Assembly (NCBI GenBank): GCA_003117195.1
Contig: BDSI01000038.1
Location: 682,001-746,000, forward strand
DNA: 64,000 nucleotides
DNA from: Eudorina sp. 2006-703-Eu-15
Taxonomy: Eukaryota > Chlorophyta > Chlorophyceae > Chlamydomonadales > Volvocaceae
Reading direction: 5' to 3'
The notes under the pieces were generated by a model. The model did no database searches and was not told the origin of the DNA. It worked only from the letters and a program-made list of their open reading frames with translations. How positions within the stretch are numbered: position 1 is the first letter of the stretch; the number at the start of each line of letters is the position of its first letter. Position numbers and translations under genes: made by a program. Shown here in pieces: positions 11,201 through 23,876 of the stretch.

Positions 11201-12970
11201 GTGGTCTGTTCGGGTGGGCGCGTTTGTTGTGGATGCGCTGCCTACGACGGGGACGGGTCCCAAGGGGACACGACTACCGGGCGGGTGGCTGCGGTACCTG
11301 GGGGGCGCCGTGCCCGGCGGGGCCCTCAGCCCGGCTGGGCACTGGTCGCCAGGGTGCAACCCTGAGCCCCCTGACCCCCCTGAGCTCCTGGTGTCAAGAG
11401 ACAACCGCAGCGCAGTCGAGGTGAAATAACCCTCGGCCTCATGCAGCGCGCCCGGACCGGGCTGTTGGCCAGACAAACCGACAAAAACGTCCGACAGTTG
11501 GTAGGCGAGCCAGTCATATGGAGTATCCGGAAGGGAGCCCCCGAAGTGCTGTTGCTGAGCCCCCGGCCGCCCGGGCTCCCCTCTTCGCTCCCCCGCTCTT
11601 CGCCCCCCTCTTCGCTCCCCTCCCCAGGGCTACCTGGCCGCCCTGTCCGCGTCGTCCTACTCGCTCATCTCCATGGTGCAGCGCTTCGGCCCCATCATGA
11701 ACGAGGGCGGCGCCGTCATCTCCCTCACCTACAACGCCTCCAACCGCATCATCCCGGGCTACGGCGGCGGCATGTCCACGGCCAAGGCGGTGAGCCGCTG
11801 AAGATGCCCGGGGGGGAACCAGGAGGCGCCTGCTGCCCCGAACCCACAATCAGGCGGCAGCTTACTCGTCGTGAGCCACAACCCGCACGTGGCGTGCCCC
11901 GTTTGTGTGGCACATGGTGGTGGGGGTGGTGGGGGTGCCCGGAGTGGGCTGCGGACGAGGGGAAGCTGTGGGACCCGGGGGGCCGCAACCGCCGGGAGAG
12001 GAGGAGGTCTGGACGGCCAGCTAGCATCATGGGAGGGGGGGGAGGGGGGGATTCGGAGATCAGGGTGGAAGTCGGTGCGGCCTGAGGTACGCCTGTTGTC
12101 GGTTCTTTGGGTCCTCGGTTCCTGCCGGCGCACAGCCCCTCGCGGGTGGGTGCGCGGTGTGCGTGGCTTTGGGCGCGGTGAACGCGCTCCTGATACCGCA
12201 TCCTGACAGCCCCCGAAACAGCCACCCCGGGTTCTTCCCGACTCGCGGCCTGATCGCTCCCTGGCGTTCATCCCTCCCTGCTGCTGACAACCGACCCGAT
12301 CAGTCGCCTGCCACCGACGCCCCCCCCTTCGCGCCTCCTTCCCCCCTTGAACCCCGGCCCCCGTCAGGCTCTGGAGTCCGACACCCGCGTGCTCGCCTAC
12401 GAGGCCGGCCGCAAGTACAAGGTCCGCGTCAACACCATCTCCGCCGGGCCGCTGGGGTCACGTGCCGCCCGCGCCATCGGCTTCATCGACGACATGATCC
12501 GGTACGGCACCGTACATTTACGAAATACATTTGTCGGTTAGTGGTTGACAAGGGGCTGGCCGCTTACCTTCAGATTGAGGAGCTGGGGCACTTGGGGTTT
12601 ATTGCGCCCTGTCGTTTGCTTTGGTACCCACCTCACCATTGGGGTACTGTTCCGGCTTCTGTGGCGTGACTTGAGCTGCCCAACGCGACTGCCGCAACCC
12701 CAACCCCACCTCCTCACCCCGGGGCCCCGCCCTCCCTCCCTCAACACACTCACACACCCACCCGCGCCCTCCCCCCGCTCTCCCGTCAGGTACTCGTACG
12801 AGAACTCGCCCATCCAGAAGGAGCTCGCCGCCATCGAGGTGGGCAACGTGGCCGCCTTCCTGGTGTCGCCGCTGTCCTCGGCGGTCACCGGCCACGTCAT
12901 GTTTGTGGACAACGGCCTCAACGCCATGGGCATCGCCCTGGACTCCAAGACCCTGGAGCGCCCCGAGTAG
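8238..12970 (+). CDS. ENR1: Enoyl-[acyl-carrier-protein] reductase (NADH), plastid FabI type
   Basis: Catalyses the last reduction of each fatty-acid elongation cycle in the plastid (trans-2-enoyl-ACP to acyl-ACP). Nine exons: 8238-8484, 8562-8599, 8693-8758, 9168-9314, 10043-10138, 11063-11122, 11628-11789, 12368-12501, 12790-12970; they sum to 1131 nt, 376 residues, with every junction in frame. The first 70 residues are Ala/Arg/Ser-rich and read as a transit peptide. The NAD-binding start is [28 protein letters not shown]. Further signatures are the plant-type insert [53 protein letters not shown] with the catalytic Tyr and a Lys eight residues on (MSTAKA), [19 protein letters not shown] and [10 protein letters not shown]. 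The first introns are short (77-93 nt) and exons 1-3 use many T/A-ending codons; from exon 4 on introns reach about 1 kb and codons end almost only in G or C. Confidence 0.98.
9580..9640. repeat. Short tandem duplications in reductase intron 4
   Basis: A unit starting GTGGGAGGCACCATGGC is repeated at 9594-9640, just after ATTCAGTC-type repeats (9530-9580). Simple minisatellite within an intron. Confidence 0.6.
10221..10273. repeat. 13-nt tandem repeat, four copies, reductase intron 5
   Basis: Unit GACGACACGGGGG (one copy ends in C instead) repeated head to tail; intronic minisatellite. Confidence 0.8.
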
Positions 12971-14620
12971 AGCCGGGCGGCGCAGGGGCACAGCTGAGGG
13001 GGGTAGAGGAGACGAGGCGGAGGAGGAGAAGGGGGGGCCAAGTCGAGGAGGAGGAGGAGGAGGAGGAGGAGAGGAACCCGTGGCGTGGGTGATGGCACCC
13101 GCGAGCCCCCGCGAGCGGCGCCGTCTGCCCGTCCCCCGCTGCCGGCTGTTTTGGGCACACGCCGGAGGCCACCGTTGAAGGAAGGACGCGACGTCACGGC
13201 GGCTGCGTGACGCTGCGGACCGCACGGCGGCCGGCGGGTGGAGGCCGGGCGGGGGACGGAGAGCGCGGTGCGGAAGCGTTGCCGGGCTGGGGAGACAGCG
13301 CCACCCGGGGGCTGAGTGGGTGCTCATGTCGCCTGATCGCTTCAGGCGCCGGCCGGCCGGTCAAACGAGCAGCCGCACAGATACGGTACCCCGGGTGCGA
13401 CCGACGGGCTGTGAGCCCCGGCGCAGGGACAGCACGCGAGCCTTGGCGGCGACCGCAGCCCGCCCTCAGCGCAGAGCACGACGGGCGGCTTGGGTGTCTC
13501 TGCGTGGCCGCGTGTGTCGGAATGCACCTGGTTTGTCGCAGGGTGGACACATGCACTGCTGTACATGCAGGGCGAGAAGGTGCCGCAAATAAGGGACCAC
13601 ACACTCCCCGCCGAACGGGTGCCTTGCCGGGACTGGGCCGCCCTACCCTTCCCCGGGTGGGATGCTGTCGACTCGGGCGCTGCGTTGAGGTGCTGCTGTC
13701 GGGGTTCCTCCTGTAACCTCGCCTTGATCATGATCAACGACGATGACCGGAAAAACAACTTGACGGGTGGGAAACGCGCTTAACCCATCGCATGGACCTG
13801 CTATGCGATTGCACGTTGTTAGGTTTCGCCGGTAGGGTGGCATCTGTGCGGTGTCACTCGTTGTGCGAGGTTGGGGGCAAGCCGTGTAACAACGGATGCT
13901 TGAACCGGGCCAGGATCCGCAGCAAGATCCGCTCGCAGGGCCCATTCGTTACCAAAAGCCGCACCGCTGCACACCCACACCCGCCCCGTGTCCATCCGAG
14001 TCGACACGGCGTGGCTGCTCGGGCCCACCCTATCGCCACGACACCCCACCAACAGCTGCCAAGGTTCGGCTGATTAGCAACGGCCAGGTGGCATAACTGC
14101 GACCACATCGCCGCCCATCACGAGAACAGCCTGGCCGTGTCCCCGCGACCCCCCCCGCGGGTTAGGTGTTCGTTAACACACGAACGGCCGGGTCCTAACC
14201 CAGTGCCCAGTGTCTCGGCGCCCAATCAAGGGGCCCGCGGGACTGCCGCGTTGCCGCGACACCGCAGGATCAAACGTCCACACACATCAACCCGCAACAC
14301 AACCTCCGCGCTTCAAGGCCCGGCCTTCATTCGCAGGTGCACGGCACGTGCATGCCTGTCGAGATCTGCTACGGCCGTGACAGGCCGGTAGCTCGGCGCC
14401 GCCGCCGCCGCCGCCGCGTGGGACCCGACCCCAGCGCCAGCCAGGTCCAGGTCCTTCCTCCCGCCCTCCTGCACCCTCTTCCTTCCAACCCTCGACGCGT
14501 CTCGTCCCACCAGGGTACTGCGCTGCCGCCCGCACCCAGCCCCCCTCGTACACTTTCCCCCCTTTGGTCAGATGAGCGCGACAGCAGCCGCACTGGCTGC
14601 TCGTGGCTTCAGCCCTGCAG
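12971..14620. other. Convergent 3' region between reductase and nicastrin
   Basis: Both genes end into this 1.65 kb. It opens with a purine-rich (GGA)n stretch at 13015-13075. TGTAA poly(A) candidates on the plus strand occur at 13712 and near 13884. No open frame here has a recognisable domain. Confidence 0.6.
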
Positions 14621-17173
14621 TTAGTGCTGCTTCTGGTGGCGCTCGAAGGCCTTGACGCCCAGCCAGGACACCGCGGCCGTCCCGAAGGTGAGCACCAGGC
14701 CCACCACCAGGGTCACCACCTGGGTCTGAAACACTCACAAGGGGGGGAGGCGCGGGCGAGAGAGATGGGGAGGGAGACAGCGGCAGGAAGAAGGGAGAAA
14801 GGTTGGGGGAGGGGCGGGAACAGCGGCAGGACGAGGACAGCCCAGAGGTGCGGGCACCGGGAGGGATTTCCGGCAACAGCGGTGCACGTCAGCAGCAGGT
14901 GGGGAGGGCGCGGTGGGCGTCAGGGGAGCGCGAGGTGACCTGCCCGGGGTGTCAGGACAGTGGCGTGGGGTGGCTGGCGCGAGTGAGCCGGGTGGGTGGT
15001 TGGGTCCGTTGACTCTCCAACCCGCCACGCTGGCCCCAAGTGCCGTTACAGGGCCTGCTGGTGGCGGGTGTGTGGCGGTAGGGCTGATGCCTGGTGGCTA
15101 GGCCCTCAGCGCGTGGGGCTCACGAGGCCCTCCACGGTGCGGCGTACAGCACACGGCACACGGCAGGCAGAGGTGCCGCGGAGGATCCGAGGCCCTTGGC
15201 CTCCTGGGCCTGCGACCACAGCACCGCACGCCCCCCCTCTCCAGCCTCACCGAGCCAAGCCGAGCCGAGCCCAGGTCACCCCAGTTCTGCCAACCCCAAC
15301 AAAGACCCGCGATGCCGACACCCCCGCGGTTCGCGCGCCCCTGGCCCGCCCCCGCCCCGCCCCCCCCCGGGCCAGCAACCCGCCGTCTCCCTCTCACCCT
15401 CCGGTCCCCGACCTGCGGCATGCCGTACACGGCCGGCCTCCTCGCCCCGCCCCTCACACCGCACGCCCGTGGCTCGTCCTACCGTGTACGACTCCTCCTG
15501 GAACACGGTCACGATGAGCGTCTCTTCGGGCCAGTTGGACTCCGTCCACATGCTGTCGTTGGGCCAGCCGTACTGCACGTCCCACGCCACCGCCGAGTCG
15601 TTGATCCACCACCGCCAGCTAGAGCCCACCTGCGAGTACACCATACTGAGGGGGCGGGGCCGGGGAGGGGCCGGGGAGGGGAGGGGGCGGGCCAAGCGGC
15701 AGCGGCACGGCCGTGTCAGCCGGTACAAACCCGCACCCGCACCCACATCCTCGGTGCGGGCGAGTTTCCTCGCATTAACACAAACATGCGGCAGCGGGTT
15801 ATCGGTAATTCGGATTAACAACATCCATCGCCTGTCACGCTGGACTCATCTGCTCGCGGCCCAGGTCTCCCATTCAAAGACACGGACGCTGCATTTGGCA
15901 GAGCCCGTGGCCTGTGGCACAGCCGGTACGGCAGTACGGATGTAGACCGGCAGCGTCCCATGCCGCTGGTGTGGCTGCGCATCGCCGGGCGTCACGTGCT
16001 GTACGGCACCTGCTTGCACACCGACACCTCAACCCCTTCCCACGACGGTGTGCGCATCCCCGCACCCCCGCCCACGACGCCCGGATTCCCCCACGTACAC
16101 CTTCACGTAACTCCTTCACGGACACCTCCCCCGGAGTCCGTGCCGTACCGGGTGCTGTACGCCGGCACGTAGTTGGTGGTGGTGTTACGGCAGCGTCCCA
16201 TGCCGCTGACGTCCTGGCTGTGCCGCCAGCCGATGCACGAGTACGGCGCGGGGCAGACGTTGATGTTGGGGTCGCACAGGGCGCCCTCCGCGTTGCTCGA
16301 GTTGGCGGTGGCCTTGGCGGTGGCGGTGGTGTTGGGCAGCGGCGCCGCGGTGAGGTTGCCCAGGTAGTTGAACAGGAAGCGGGGCAGGTTGGGCTTGTAG
16401 CTGCGGGTGAGGGTGGAGAGGGCAGGAAGGAGGGGAGGGAAGGGAAGGGCGGCGACACGGACAGGTGACGGGTTAGCCCGGGTGTTACTGTTACCGGTAC
16501 GGCGCACAGGCTGCACACCGACGGTATTTGCCCGGGGCACAGTGGCTCTCACACACACACACACACACACGGGCGGGCGGGTTGCAATTCTAAACACACA
16601 CACGTCCCATCGTCGGTCCCCCGGATGAAATAGATCGGGGTGTAGAGGGATGGATCCCTGGACAAGCGGCGGCCTTGGAGGAGCTGCTGGAGCCAAGACT
16701 TGGCTTCAAGGAGGCGACTGTGCCTCGGCGGACATATACAGCGCTACTGACAGCGTGTGTACAGTGGAATGAGGAGTGGCTGGCCCCTGGGCCTCTGAAT
16801 ATTCAGATGGTTGAAGGACAACAGGAACGCAGCGCTCCTGCGATGATAAGGGTGTACAGGCGCTGGTGAGCGTGCCTGGTGGTAGTCAAATAACGCGGCT
16901 GTTGAGCATGCGTCTGGTGGCAAGGGTTCTGTAGGCACCTGGGCTAGTTGAGCTGGCTAATGGACTATCAGGTGGACGCAGTCCTGCGACAATTACGGTA
17001 GGCGGTGAGTACCCCCCTTGATGGGCGGTACAGTGTGGACTAAGTGGACTACGCCCCTCCTCATCAGAGGAGTGCTTCGGCGGTCTCCCGAACGGGGCGG
17101 GTTAGCGCCCCCGGCCAGCGTCGGCCCGGCAGATATGTAACGATACACACACACACGGGCGGGTTGCAATTCT

Positions 17174-17211
<38 letters not shown>

Positions 17212-17227
17212 GCGGGCGGGTTGCACT

Positions 17228-17303
<76 letters not shown>

Positions 17304-20300
17304 AGCAGCACACGCACACACAGGGCCTTCGCCCTGGCATATTGGTAACTCTGGTCTCGGTCTCAGTCGTCGGTTGCATTGCTGGACACGGGTCTGCTTT
17401 TTCGCGGCTCAGCTTTTCTCCTTGATAACACACAGGGCCTTCCTGCGCGCGGCTCGACGAGCGGGGTGACGCCCTCCCCCCTTACAGTCAATCAAGACCG
17501 CGAAACGGCGAACCCTCCCCCCTCCCAGGTTATGCCCCCGCTGTGCCACAGCATCACCGTCTCCCCGTGTTGCCACTCACTAGGAGGTCCGGGGGTCGGA
17601 GGCCACCCAGGACAGCACCCCCGGGTAGGCCCCCACTGCGGAGGAGGAGGTGCCGTCGTAGAACACCTGGACGTCTGTCGCGGCAGCAGCGGCGGCGGCG
17701 GAGGGGGGCGGGTGGGTGGGCGGGTGGGTCGGTTGCGCGGACGGGCGGTGGGGCGCGGAGAGGGCATCGCGGCACCACGGGATACCCAAAGGCCGCCAGA
17801 AGGAGGTGTTCTTTCGCGGTTTCGCTGTCTTTATCGACATCAGGGGGCCCGGGGGACAACCAAGGGGGCGGCCAGGGGGACCACCTCGACCGCGAGGAGG
17901 GCGCGGCGCCTCCGCCACCCCCGTCGTTGTCAAGCGGGACGGCGAAACCCTAGGAAACTGGGGGCAGCTGTCGCGACTGACGGTGACGGCGAAGCGGCGC
18001 AACGTTGCGACGAATCAGTCTTGCGCCTTGACGAGGCCGCAGACCCCCCCCAGCCCCGCTGGCACGGCACACTTCATGTCGACAACACCACCCCGCCTGG
18101 CCGCCACCCCACTACGCCCCCTCCCCCCAACACACACGAACACCTCCAAACCCTACACCCCATGCCCCTCCCCCCTTCCCCTCCCCCTCACCCGGTTTCA
18201 TCAGCCCCCGGACCAGCGGGCAGTCCAGTCCCGGGATCTCCAGGATTAGGCAGCTAACCAGGGCAGCCACCAGCTGGGTGGCGGTGGTGCGGTTGGGCTG
18301 CAGGGGCGGCGTGCTGGGCCCCGCCGCCAGGGAGTGCAGGGTGCGGGTCAGCAGCAGGGACGCGTCCACGATGGCCTGTGTGTGTGTGCGGGAGGGAGGG
18401 GTAGGAGGGACAAGGCGGGGGATGGCGAGGCAGGGAGGTGGCGGGGGATGGCGGGTGAAGGGGACGGGGTACCGTGGATATGCGGTTTCGCTGTCTTTAT
18501 TGACATAATGGGCCCGGGGGCCCGGGGCCATAATCAGCTCCGAAACCGGGACATAGGTGATCCGGAATCCGGACCCGGGTCACGGATGAGATAACGACTG
18601 TCATCCACCCCCACTCCCACATCACCCCCCCAACCCCCACTTCACCCCCACCCCCACCCGCACAGTGACGTTGCTTCCGTCGTCCCACTCGCTCTGGTAG
18701 AAGGGGTTGCGGAAGGCGGAGTCGAAATCCGCCAGCACCAGCCCCGCCACCGAGGGCTTCACGCGCAGGAAGCTGGAGAGGGAGGAGGGCGGCAGGCCGG
18801 GATTGCTGCGGCTGGCGGCCTGGGCACGGACCTGCGGGGGGGAGGGGGGTTGGGCCGGTGGGTAGGGGGAGGTGTGGCGCATGGGGAGGTAAACATAAAG
18901 GTGCGCTGACAGCCGGGGCGTCGGGTTTTCAGCGAGGAACCCGTCCAAGTGGAAGTGTGTGGGCGGGCGGGGGGGAGGGGGGAGGAGAGGCCGGGCGGGC
19001 GGGACAAAGGCGGGGAGCGGGAGTGGGTTGAGGGCGGGAAACGCGCGCGGCATGAGCGGGTTGCGGGGCTGCCGATCGTACATGTGGGTGGGTGGGTGGG
19101 GCAATTATGGAGGCCGCGAGGGGACGTGCCAGGTACGGTCGCGTGCACAGATGTGTGGAGCCCGGGGCCCCGGCCCCCGCACCGACCCACCCGGGCCGCC
19201 TCGTCCACCGCCGCCGCCTGCACCGCCGCCACCAGGTCCGCAGCGCTGCCCGGCTGGGTGTGCATGTAGAAGGTGGAGGTGTTGGAGGTGGGGTCCCACG
19301 CAGTGCCCACCTGCCCCACCTCCACGATCTGCAAAAAGGGGGGAGTGACGAGGGGGAAGAGGGGGGGTTAGGAAATTGGTGGACGAGAGGGGGAGATGGG
19401 GGAGGCCCCGGGGACGGAAGCCTGTTGAGGCACCACGCCGAACACCACACCGGGCACCAGACGCGGGGGGTGGGGGGACCCGCAGCCACCAACCAGGTGC
19501 GCAGCGGCGCAACGCGGGCCCCGACCTCCCCCGCCCCCACCTGGTCCACCAGCTCCATCCGCAGCCCCTGCACGTAGCTGGTGTTGCGGTCCATCTCGTA
19601 CAGCATCCTCTTGCTGCCCAGGTAGTCGAAGCCCTCACCTGGCGCAGGAACAAGGAGGGCCGGGGGCCCGGGGGTGGGGGCCCGGGGGTGGGGTGGGATG
19701 GGGCAGAGGTCCGGCGTCCGGGGTCGGGGGACCCAGGGGGCAGGGGGTTACAACGAACAACCCAACCCAGGAACGGGGCCAGGCGGGGCGGGAGACTGTG
19801 TTGGCGGCCCGGCGGTTAGGTGGCGTTGGGGCGGCGGAAGGCGTCTGGAAAGGGGCGTCGGGTGCGGGCGACCCAGGGCGCCGTGCGGGCGGGGCGCCGG
19901 ACCGTCGGCCGCGGGTCCAACGTCCGCACTCGCGCGCGGGGCCAGTCGGGGACAGCGGCAGCCGTTCCCCTCCGCACCGCCAGGCTGGGACCAGGGATGA
20001 TCGCATCAATCCCCAAGCTGTCCAGCTTGTTGCTCTACCCTGTCTACCCTGTCTGCCCGTCTCGTCTGTTATGTCTGTTAGGGGGCACTGTCCAGCATCT
20101 AGTTTCTAGTACCGGCATGTCCACGGTATCGCGCCCACAACCCCCGTGCCCGCCCAGGAGCCCCATCCTCCCCGGCCACAAGCAGCCCCCCCGGTAGCCC
20201 CCCCGGCAGCCCTCCGCACCGCGCCCGCCCTGGCCCCCGTCATTGCCCTGCCCTCTTTGGCCTTCTTTGGCCCCCTTGCCCGACCGCGCCCCCGCCGCCT

Positions 20301-23300
20301 TCCCCGCCCCGTCTCTCTCTTCCGCCGCTCGGAGCCTCCTCGCCTCCCCCCGACCGCCCTCCAGCCCCCCCGCCACCCGGCCGCACCCGGCAGCGCCGCG
20401 AACACCAGTTGTCGGCTGTAGGTGGCGGGCGCATCCGACTGCGCCAGCAGCGTCACCGCCACCAGCGCCGCAATCAGACCGGACATGGAGGTGCCCGCGC
20501 CCTGGAGGGGATGTCGTGGGGACGTCGTGGGGTGGGGAACAGGGGGGTGCCGGCGGCGCTCGGCGAGGGAGGGGGTATAGAATGTGGCACATCCGAGATT
20601 GGGGTGGGGACGCGATTGGGGTGGGGACGCGATTGGATTAGAACCCCGACCCACCCCAGCCCAATCCCGACTCCACCTCATGCCACCCCAATCCTGGCCA
20701 CCTGCCCGGACACCCCCCGGGGCCCCCACACACCACACACACACACACCACCTTGGCGAGGTCGTGGAACATGGCGTTGCTGTCCATCTGCGCCAGCACC
20801 AACGTGATACTGCGGGCGGTGGCATTCCGGTAGGCGGGGTCGGGCAGCAGGGGCAGGGCGGTCCACACGCCGTAGCTGCCCACCTGCGTGTGTGGAGGCG
20901 GGCGGAGGGGGGTGTTGGAGTAAGGAAAAGGGGGGGGGCGGGATATGGGAAATCGTGGGGAGAGGTGGTGTTGGAAATTGGTGTGTGTGTGTGTGTGTGT
21001 GTAGGAAGTTGGTAGACGTATTGAAGCTGCGCTGCTGCCAGAGCAAAGATCCGACAGGGGGCGGAGCGCGGGGGTCAGGAAGCGCAGGGGGCAGCCCGTG
21101 AGGCGGGACAGGCCGATGACACGTCCCATTGCCTCCTTTTGTCAATAAAGACAGCGAAACCGCGCCCCAACGCCTGCCCCCCCTTCGGGCGCTGGGAGCT
21201 GAGAGCCGGGGGCAGGGTCCGGACGCGGGGCCGGCGCATGCTGAACACTGCACCAGCGGCGGGTGGCAGACCGGATAACGGATTGAGACGAAACTTCTTG
21301 ACCTGCGCTCCTCTGCCCCCACCCTTCCCCTCCCTCCCCGCCCTTCCTTCCTCCCCTTCCCCCCCTTACCACCCCCCCCAGCTCTCCGTCCACTGACCGG
21401 CAGACACGTCTGGTCGGTAATACACCGCACCGAGTCCCCCTCCGCCTGCATCGTGAGGTCCATTCGGGCCACGTGCCGCCCACCCTGAGGCGGGGAGAAA
21501 GGGGGGGGAGGGCGGGACAGCCGGAGGGGTGGGGGGTGGGAACGGGGGAGGCGACAGGGGCCCATGGGAGGTAGAAGAGGCCCCGCGGTAGTGCAACGCT
21601 TCATCTGCCGGCATTTCCCTGATACCAATCCAGGACAGCGAAACCTGCTCTTCCCCTCCTCCCCTCCACCGGATCCTTGCCAGGGGTGGTACGGCACCCT
21701 GCCGTACCTTGAACTCATTCACCGCGTTGTACGTGGCCCTCCACGCCGTGTCCGCGGCCACTTCGGCGGTGAGCATGAAGATGGGCAGGCCGAACCACGC
21801 CCGGTTGAAGCCCGTGCCGGCGGGGTTCCAGACGTACGACGCGTTATTGTACGGCGCATAGGCGGCGCTGGGGAACTTAGGCCCCGTCGAGTGCCTCGCT
21901 GGGCGGCCTGACGGGTGTGGGGTTGTGGTTGAGGATCAAAATGAGAAAACGAAACCAAGAAAGGAACCCGCGCACACCTTCTGTACATTAGAAGGGCTGA
22001 GACGGCGAGGTGTGGTGTGCGGTGGTGGTGTCCGACCCGTGGGTCTGTGCGGAGCAGCCACACGGCCGCAACGTCGCGGTGGGGCCCATCCGGTATGAGA
22101 CCGACAGGTTCTGCATCCGCTCGGGAAATATGTCCACCAACGTCCCGTGTATACCCCTACAAGGGTGCCGCGGAACCACTGCTGACTGCTTTCTTAAACT
22201 TGCATCCCCCTCCCCTTGGGTTCGTTTCTGGGGTTGGAGTTTCTTTCCTTCTCAACCCCCTCTCCCCGTGCCATGCCGCAGTTGTCCTCGCTACCCGGTG
22301 GTGGCGACTCGGCGAGAGCACCGGAGCACCCCGCCCCGCCCCGCCCCGCCCCCGGCCCGGCACCCCCCGCCCCCCCCCCGCCCGCCGGCCTCCCTCGGGG
22401 CTCCAGGTGGGGACCCTCCCGCGGCCAATGTCCTACAACCCCGCACCCCCTCGCCCTATATTCCCCCCGCCCTATTACCCCTTCCCTCCCCTCCCCCCCC
22501 TGGCCGGGAACTCGTCCATCCGCGTCCCCCACCTGTTGTGGGGTCCACCAGCACCCCCGCCACGTTGCTGCGAAGCCCTGCATCCGCCAGGATCTGGCTG
22601 AGCACCCCGTCGGCTTCAGCGGCGGGGACCACCACCACCCGAGGGCCTGGAGGGGTGGGGGTGCGTGGGCGGGTGGGTGCGTGGCTGCGGAGCTGATGGA
22701 AGCTGCAAGGGGTTGAAAAGAAAAAGGGGGCAGCACGGGCGGCAATCCACTGGGGCAAGAGGGAGGGACGGTCGGGAGGCAGGGAGGATCGGAGAGGGGA
22801 GCGGGCGAGGGGCATATGCCCCACAGGAGAGAGGCGGGTTGGGCCGGCAGTGGCCCACAGGCGTCTGCAGCGTGCAGCCTGTGGTGGGGTGGCGCCTGTC
22901 CGCGGGCCCTGTCCGCGGGCGCCGGGAAACGATGCCGCTTGCAGGTAGGGGTTCAGTCCGCGTACCGTTGAAGGCCACTCCAAGGTCCTTGGAGTGGACC
23001 AGCGGCGCAGTGATCACCTTGCCGCCGGGGGCTGCACCGGAGAGTGAGACGGTGTTAGGTAGGGGTAGGGTCGAGCATGTCTGGCCGCCCCGGAACGCAA
23101 TACCTCCGGTTGCGGGGCTCACCCTCGCACCCTTGAGGCCCTGAAGCGGTGAGAAGTTTGACGCACGCTCTGCTGTATTTCATCTGCGCGTACATGGCCC
23201 GCTGTAGGCCCTTGACCTGATTCCAGCCTTGCGCATCATTGGCACCAATGCATTGTAATATCAAAGATGTTGAGGTAAGAAACCACAGTAACCAACGACC

Positions 23301-23309
23301 GGCACTCAT
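14621..23309 (-). CDS. NCSTN: Nicastrin, gamma-secretase subunit
   Basis: Type I membrane glycoprotein; the substrate-gating subunit of gamma-secretase with presenilin, APH-1 and PEN-2. Exons from the 5' end: 23123-23309, 22966-23031, 22531-22646, 21708-21907, 21398-21484, 20752-20883, 20387-20501, 19541-19638, 19191-19328, 18658-18831, 18192-18375, 17581-17674, 16149-16400, 15483-15645, 14621-14725; about 700 residues, close to the animal length. A signal peptide (GRWLLWFLTSTSLILQCIGA) precedes RACVKLLTASGPQGC. The family motif appears as PGEGFDYLGSKRMLYEM, with the Glu of the substrate site. Also seen are AGTGFNRAWFGLPIFML, AGLVLADFDSAFRNPFYQSE, a Cys-rich SYSC-like segment, WPNDSMWTESNWPEE, and a C-terminal membrane helix TQVVTLVVGLVLTFG followed by a short basic tail. 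Frame is uncertain between exons 2 and 4, where an exon near 22.0-22.15 kb may be missing. Exon 1 is AT-rich, later exons very GC-rich. Confidence 0.93.
16551..16570. repeat. (CA)n microsatellite
   Basis: Short dinucleotide run within a nicastrin intron. Confidence 0.8.
17055..17310 (-). repeat. Dispersed element with long (CA)n arm, copy 1
   Basis: Bases 17071-17146 match 24641-24715 in reverse complement almost base for base, including CGGCAGATATGTAACGATAC and GGGGCGGGTTAGCGCCCC. It is followed on the plus strand by long (CA)n (about 17151-17300), interrupted by GGGCGGGTTGCAATTCTA-type spacers. It sits in the nicastrin intron between 16400 and 17581. Confidence 0.8.
17487..17510 (-). repeat. 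Intronic 25-nt motif family, copy 1 (diverged)
   Basis: Reverse complement of the family motif GCGGTTTCGCTGTCTTTATT-GACA; this copy reads GTCAATCAAGACCGCGAAAC on the plus strand. Confidence 0.6.
17815..17840 (+). repeat. Intronic 25-nt motif family, copy 2
   Basis: CGCGGTTTCGCTGTCTTTAT then CGACAT; one base off the consensus. Antisense to nicastrin. Confidence 0.75.
18481..18505 (+). repeat. Intronic 25-nt motif family, copy 3
   Basis: TGCGGTTTCGCTGTCTTTAT then TGACA. Antisense to nicastrin, in the intron between 18375 and 18658. Confidence 0.75.
19368..19386 (-). repeat. 3'-splice-site-proximal motif, copy 1
   Basis: Reads GTCCACCAATTTCCTAACC on the nicastrin strand, about 35-40 nt upstream of the acceptor before the exon at 19328. 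Confidence 0.6.
21001..21040 (-). repeat. 3'-splice-site-proximal motif, copy 2
   Basis: Nicastrin strand reads AGCGCAGCTTCAATAC then GTCTACCAACTTCCTAC, followed by (CA)n and a second ACCAATTTCC, upstream of the acceptor at 20884. Confidence 0.7.
21140..21164 (-). repeat. Intronic 25-nt motif family, copy 4
   Basis: TGTCAATAAAGACAGCGAAA then CCGCG on the plus strand; exact reverse complement of the consensus, so sense relative to nicastrin. Confidence 0.75.
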
Positions 23310-23824
23310 GTCCCCGGAACAGCCTGAAATGATTGCCTGAGTGACTCGCATTTCACGGATCAATATAAGTCTTTTGATAACGTTGGCGCCATTAGGGACG
23401 CGCCTGGGCGTTGTTAACGGTCTACTTAGGAACGCGCATTCGTGTAGTGACTAGCGACAGCAAGAATAACAATAGACGGAAAAATCTGTTACAGTCTGTG
23501 AGAATATCCTTCGACAATTGCGATTCAATTTCCCTGTATTGCAGGAATGGTGTTGTGACTTAAATGCATCACAGTTAGTGGAGAATGTGATGCCTTTTGG
23601 CATAGAATTCATAATGACTTCTAAGCTGCTGTGTGAGTGTCCTTCATGACGAGTCAGTTGGCGGTCGTACACGCCAAATTGGTTTCAAGTGTGCGTTTGA
23701 AGTTTCAGAGTGGCCCAGCTACACCTAGATCAGTAAACATAGAAAGCCTCGGCATTGTGCAGGGACCGTCCAAACACTGCACTGCACCGCACAGCACCGC
23801 ACCGCCACCTCACGCACGACGTCT

Positions 23825-23876
23825 CAAGCGAAGCATAGCGAAGCGAAGCATAGCGAAGCGAAGCAAGCGGAGCGGA
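23825..23876. repeat. AGCGAAGC-type tandem repeat
   Basis: Repeated AAGCATAGCGAAGCG units directly after a GCACCGCACCGC-type run. Confidence 0.7.

Noticed and set aside
16120..16160. Nicastrin donor at GGGGGAG-gtgtcc
   Set aside because: It puts the next exon in the wrong frame; the donor ACCCG-gtacgg at 16148 restores STR-MVYSQVGSSW.
17055..17072. CTGATGAG hammerhead-ribozyme core
   Set aside because: The conserved GAAA partner and cleavage triplet are missing, and the other copy of the element lacks the word.
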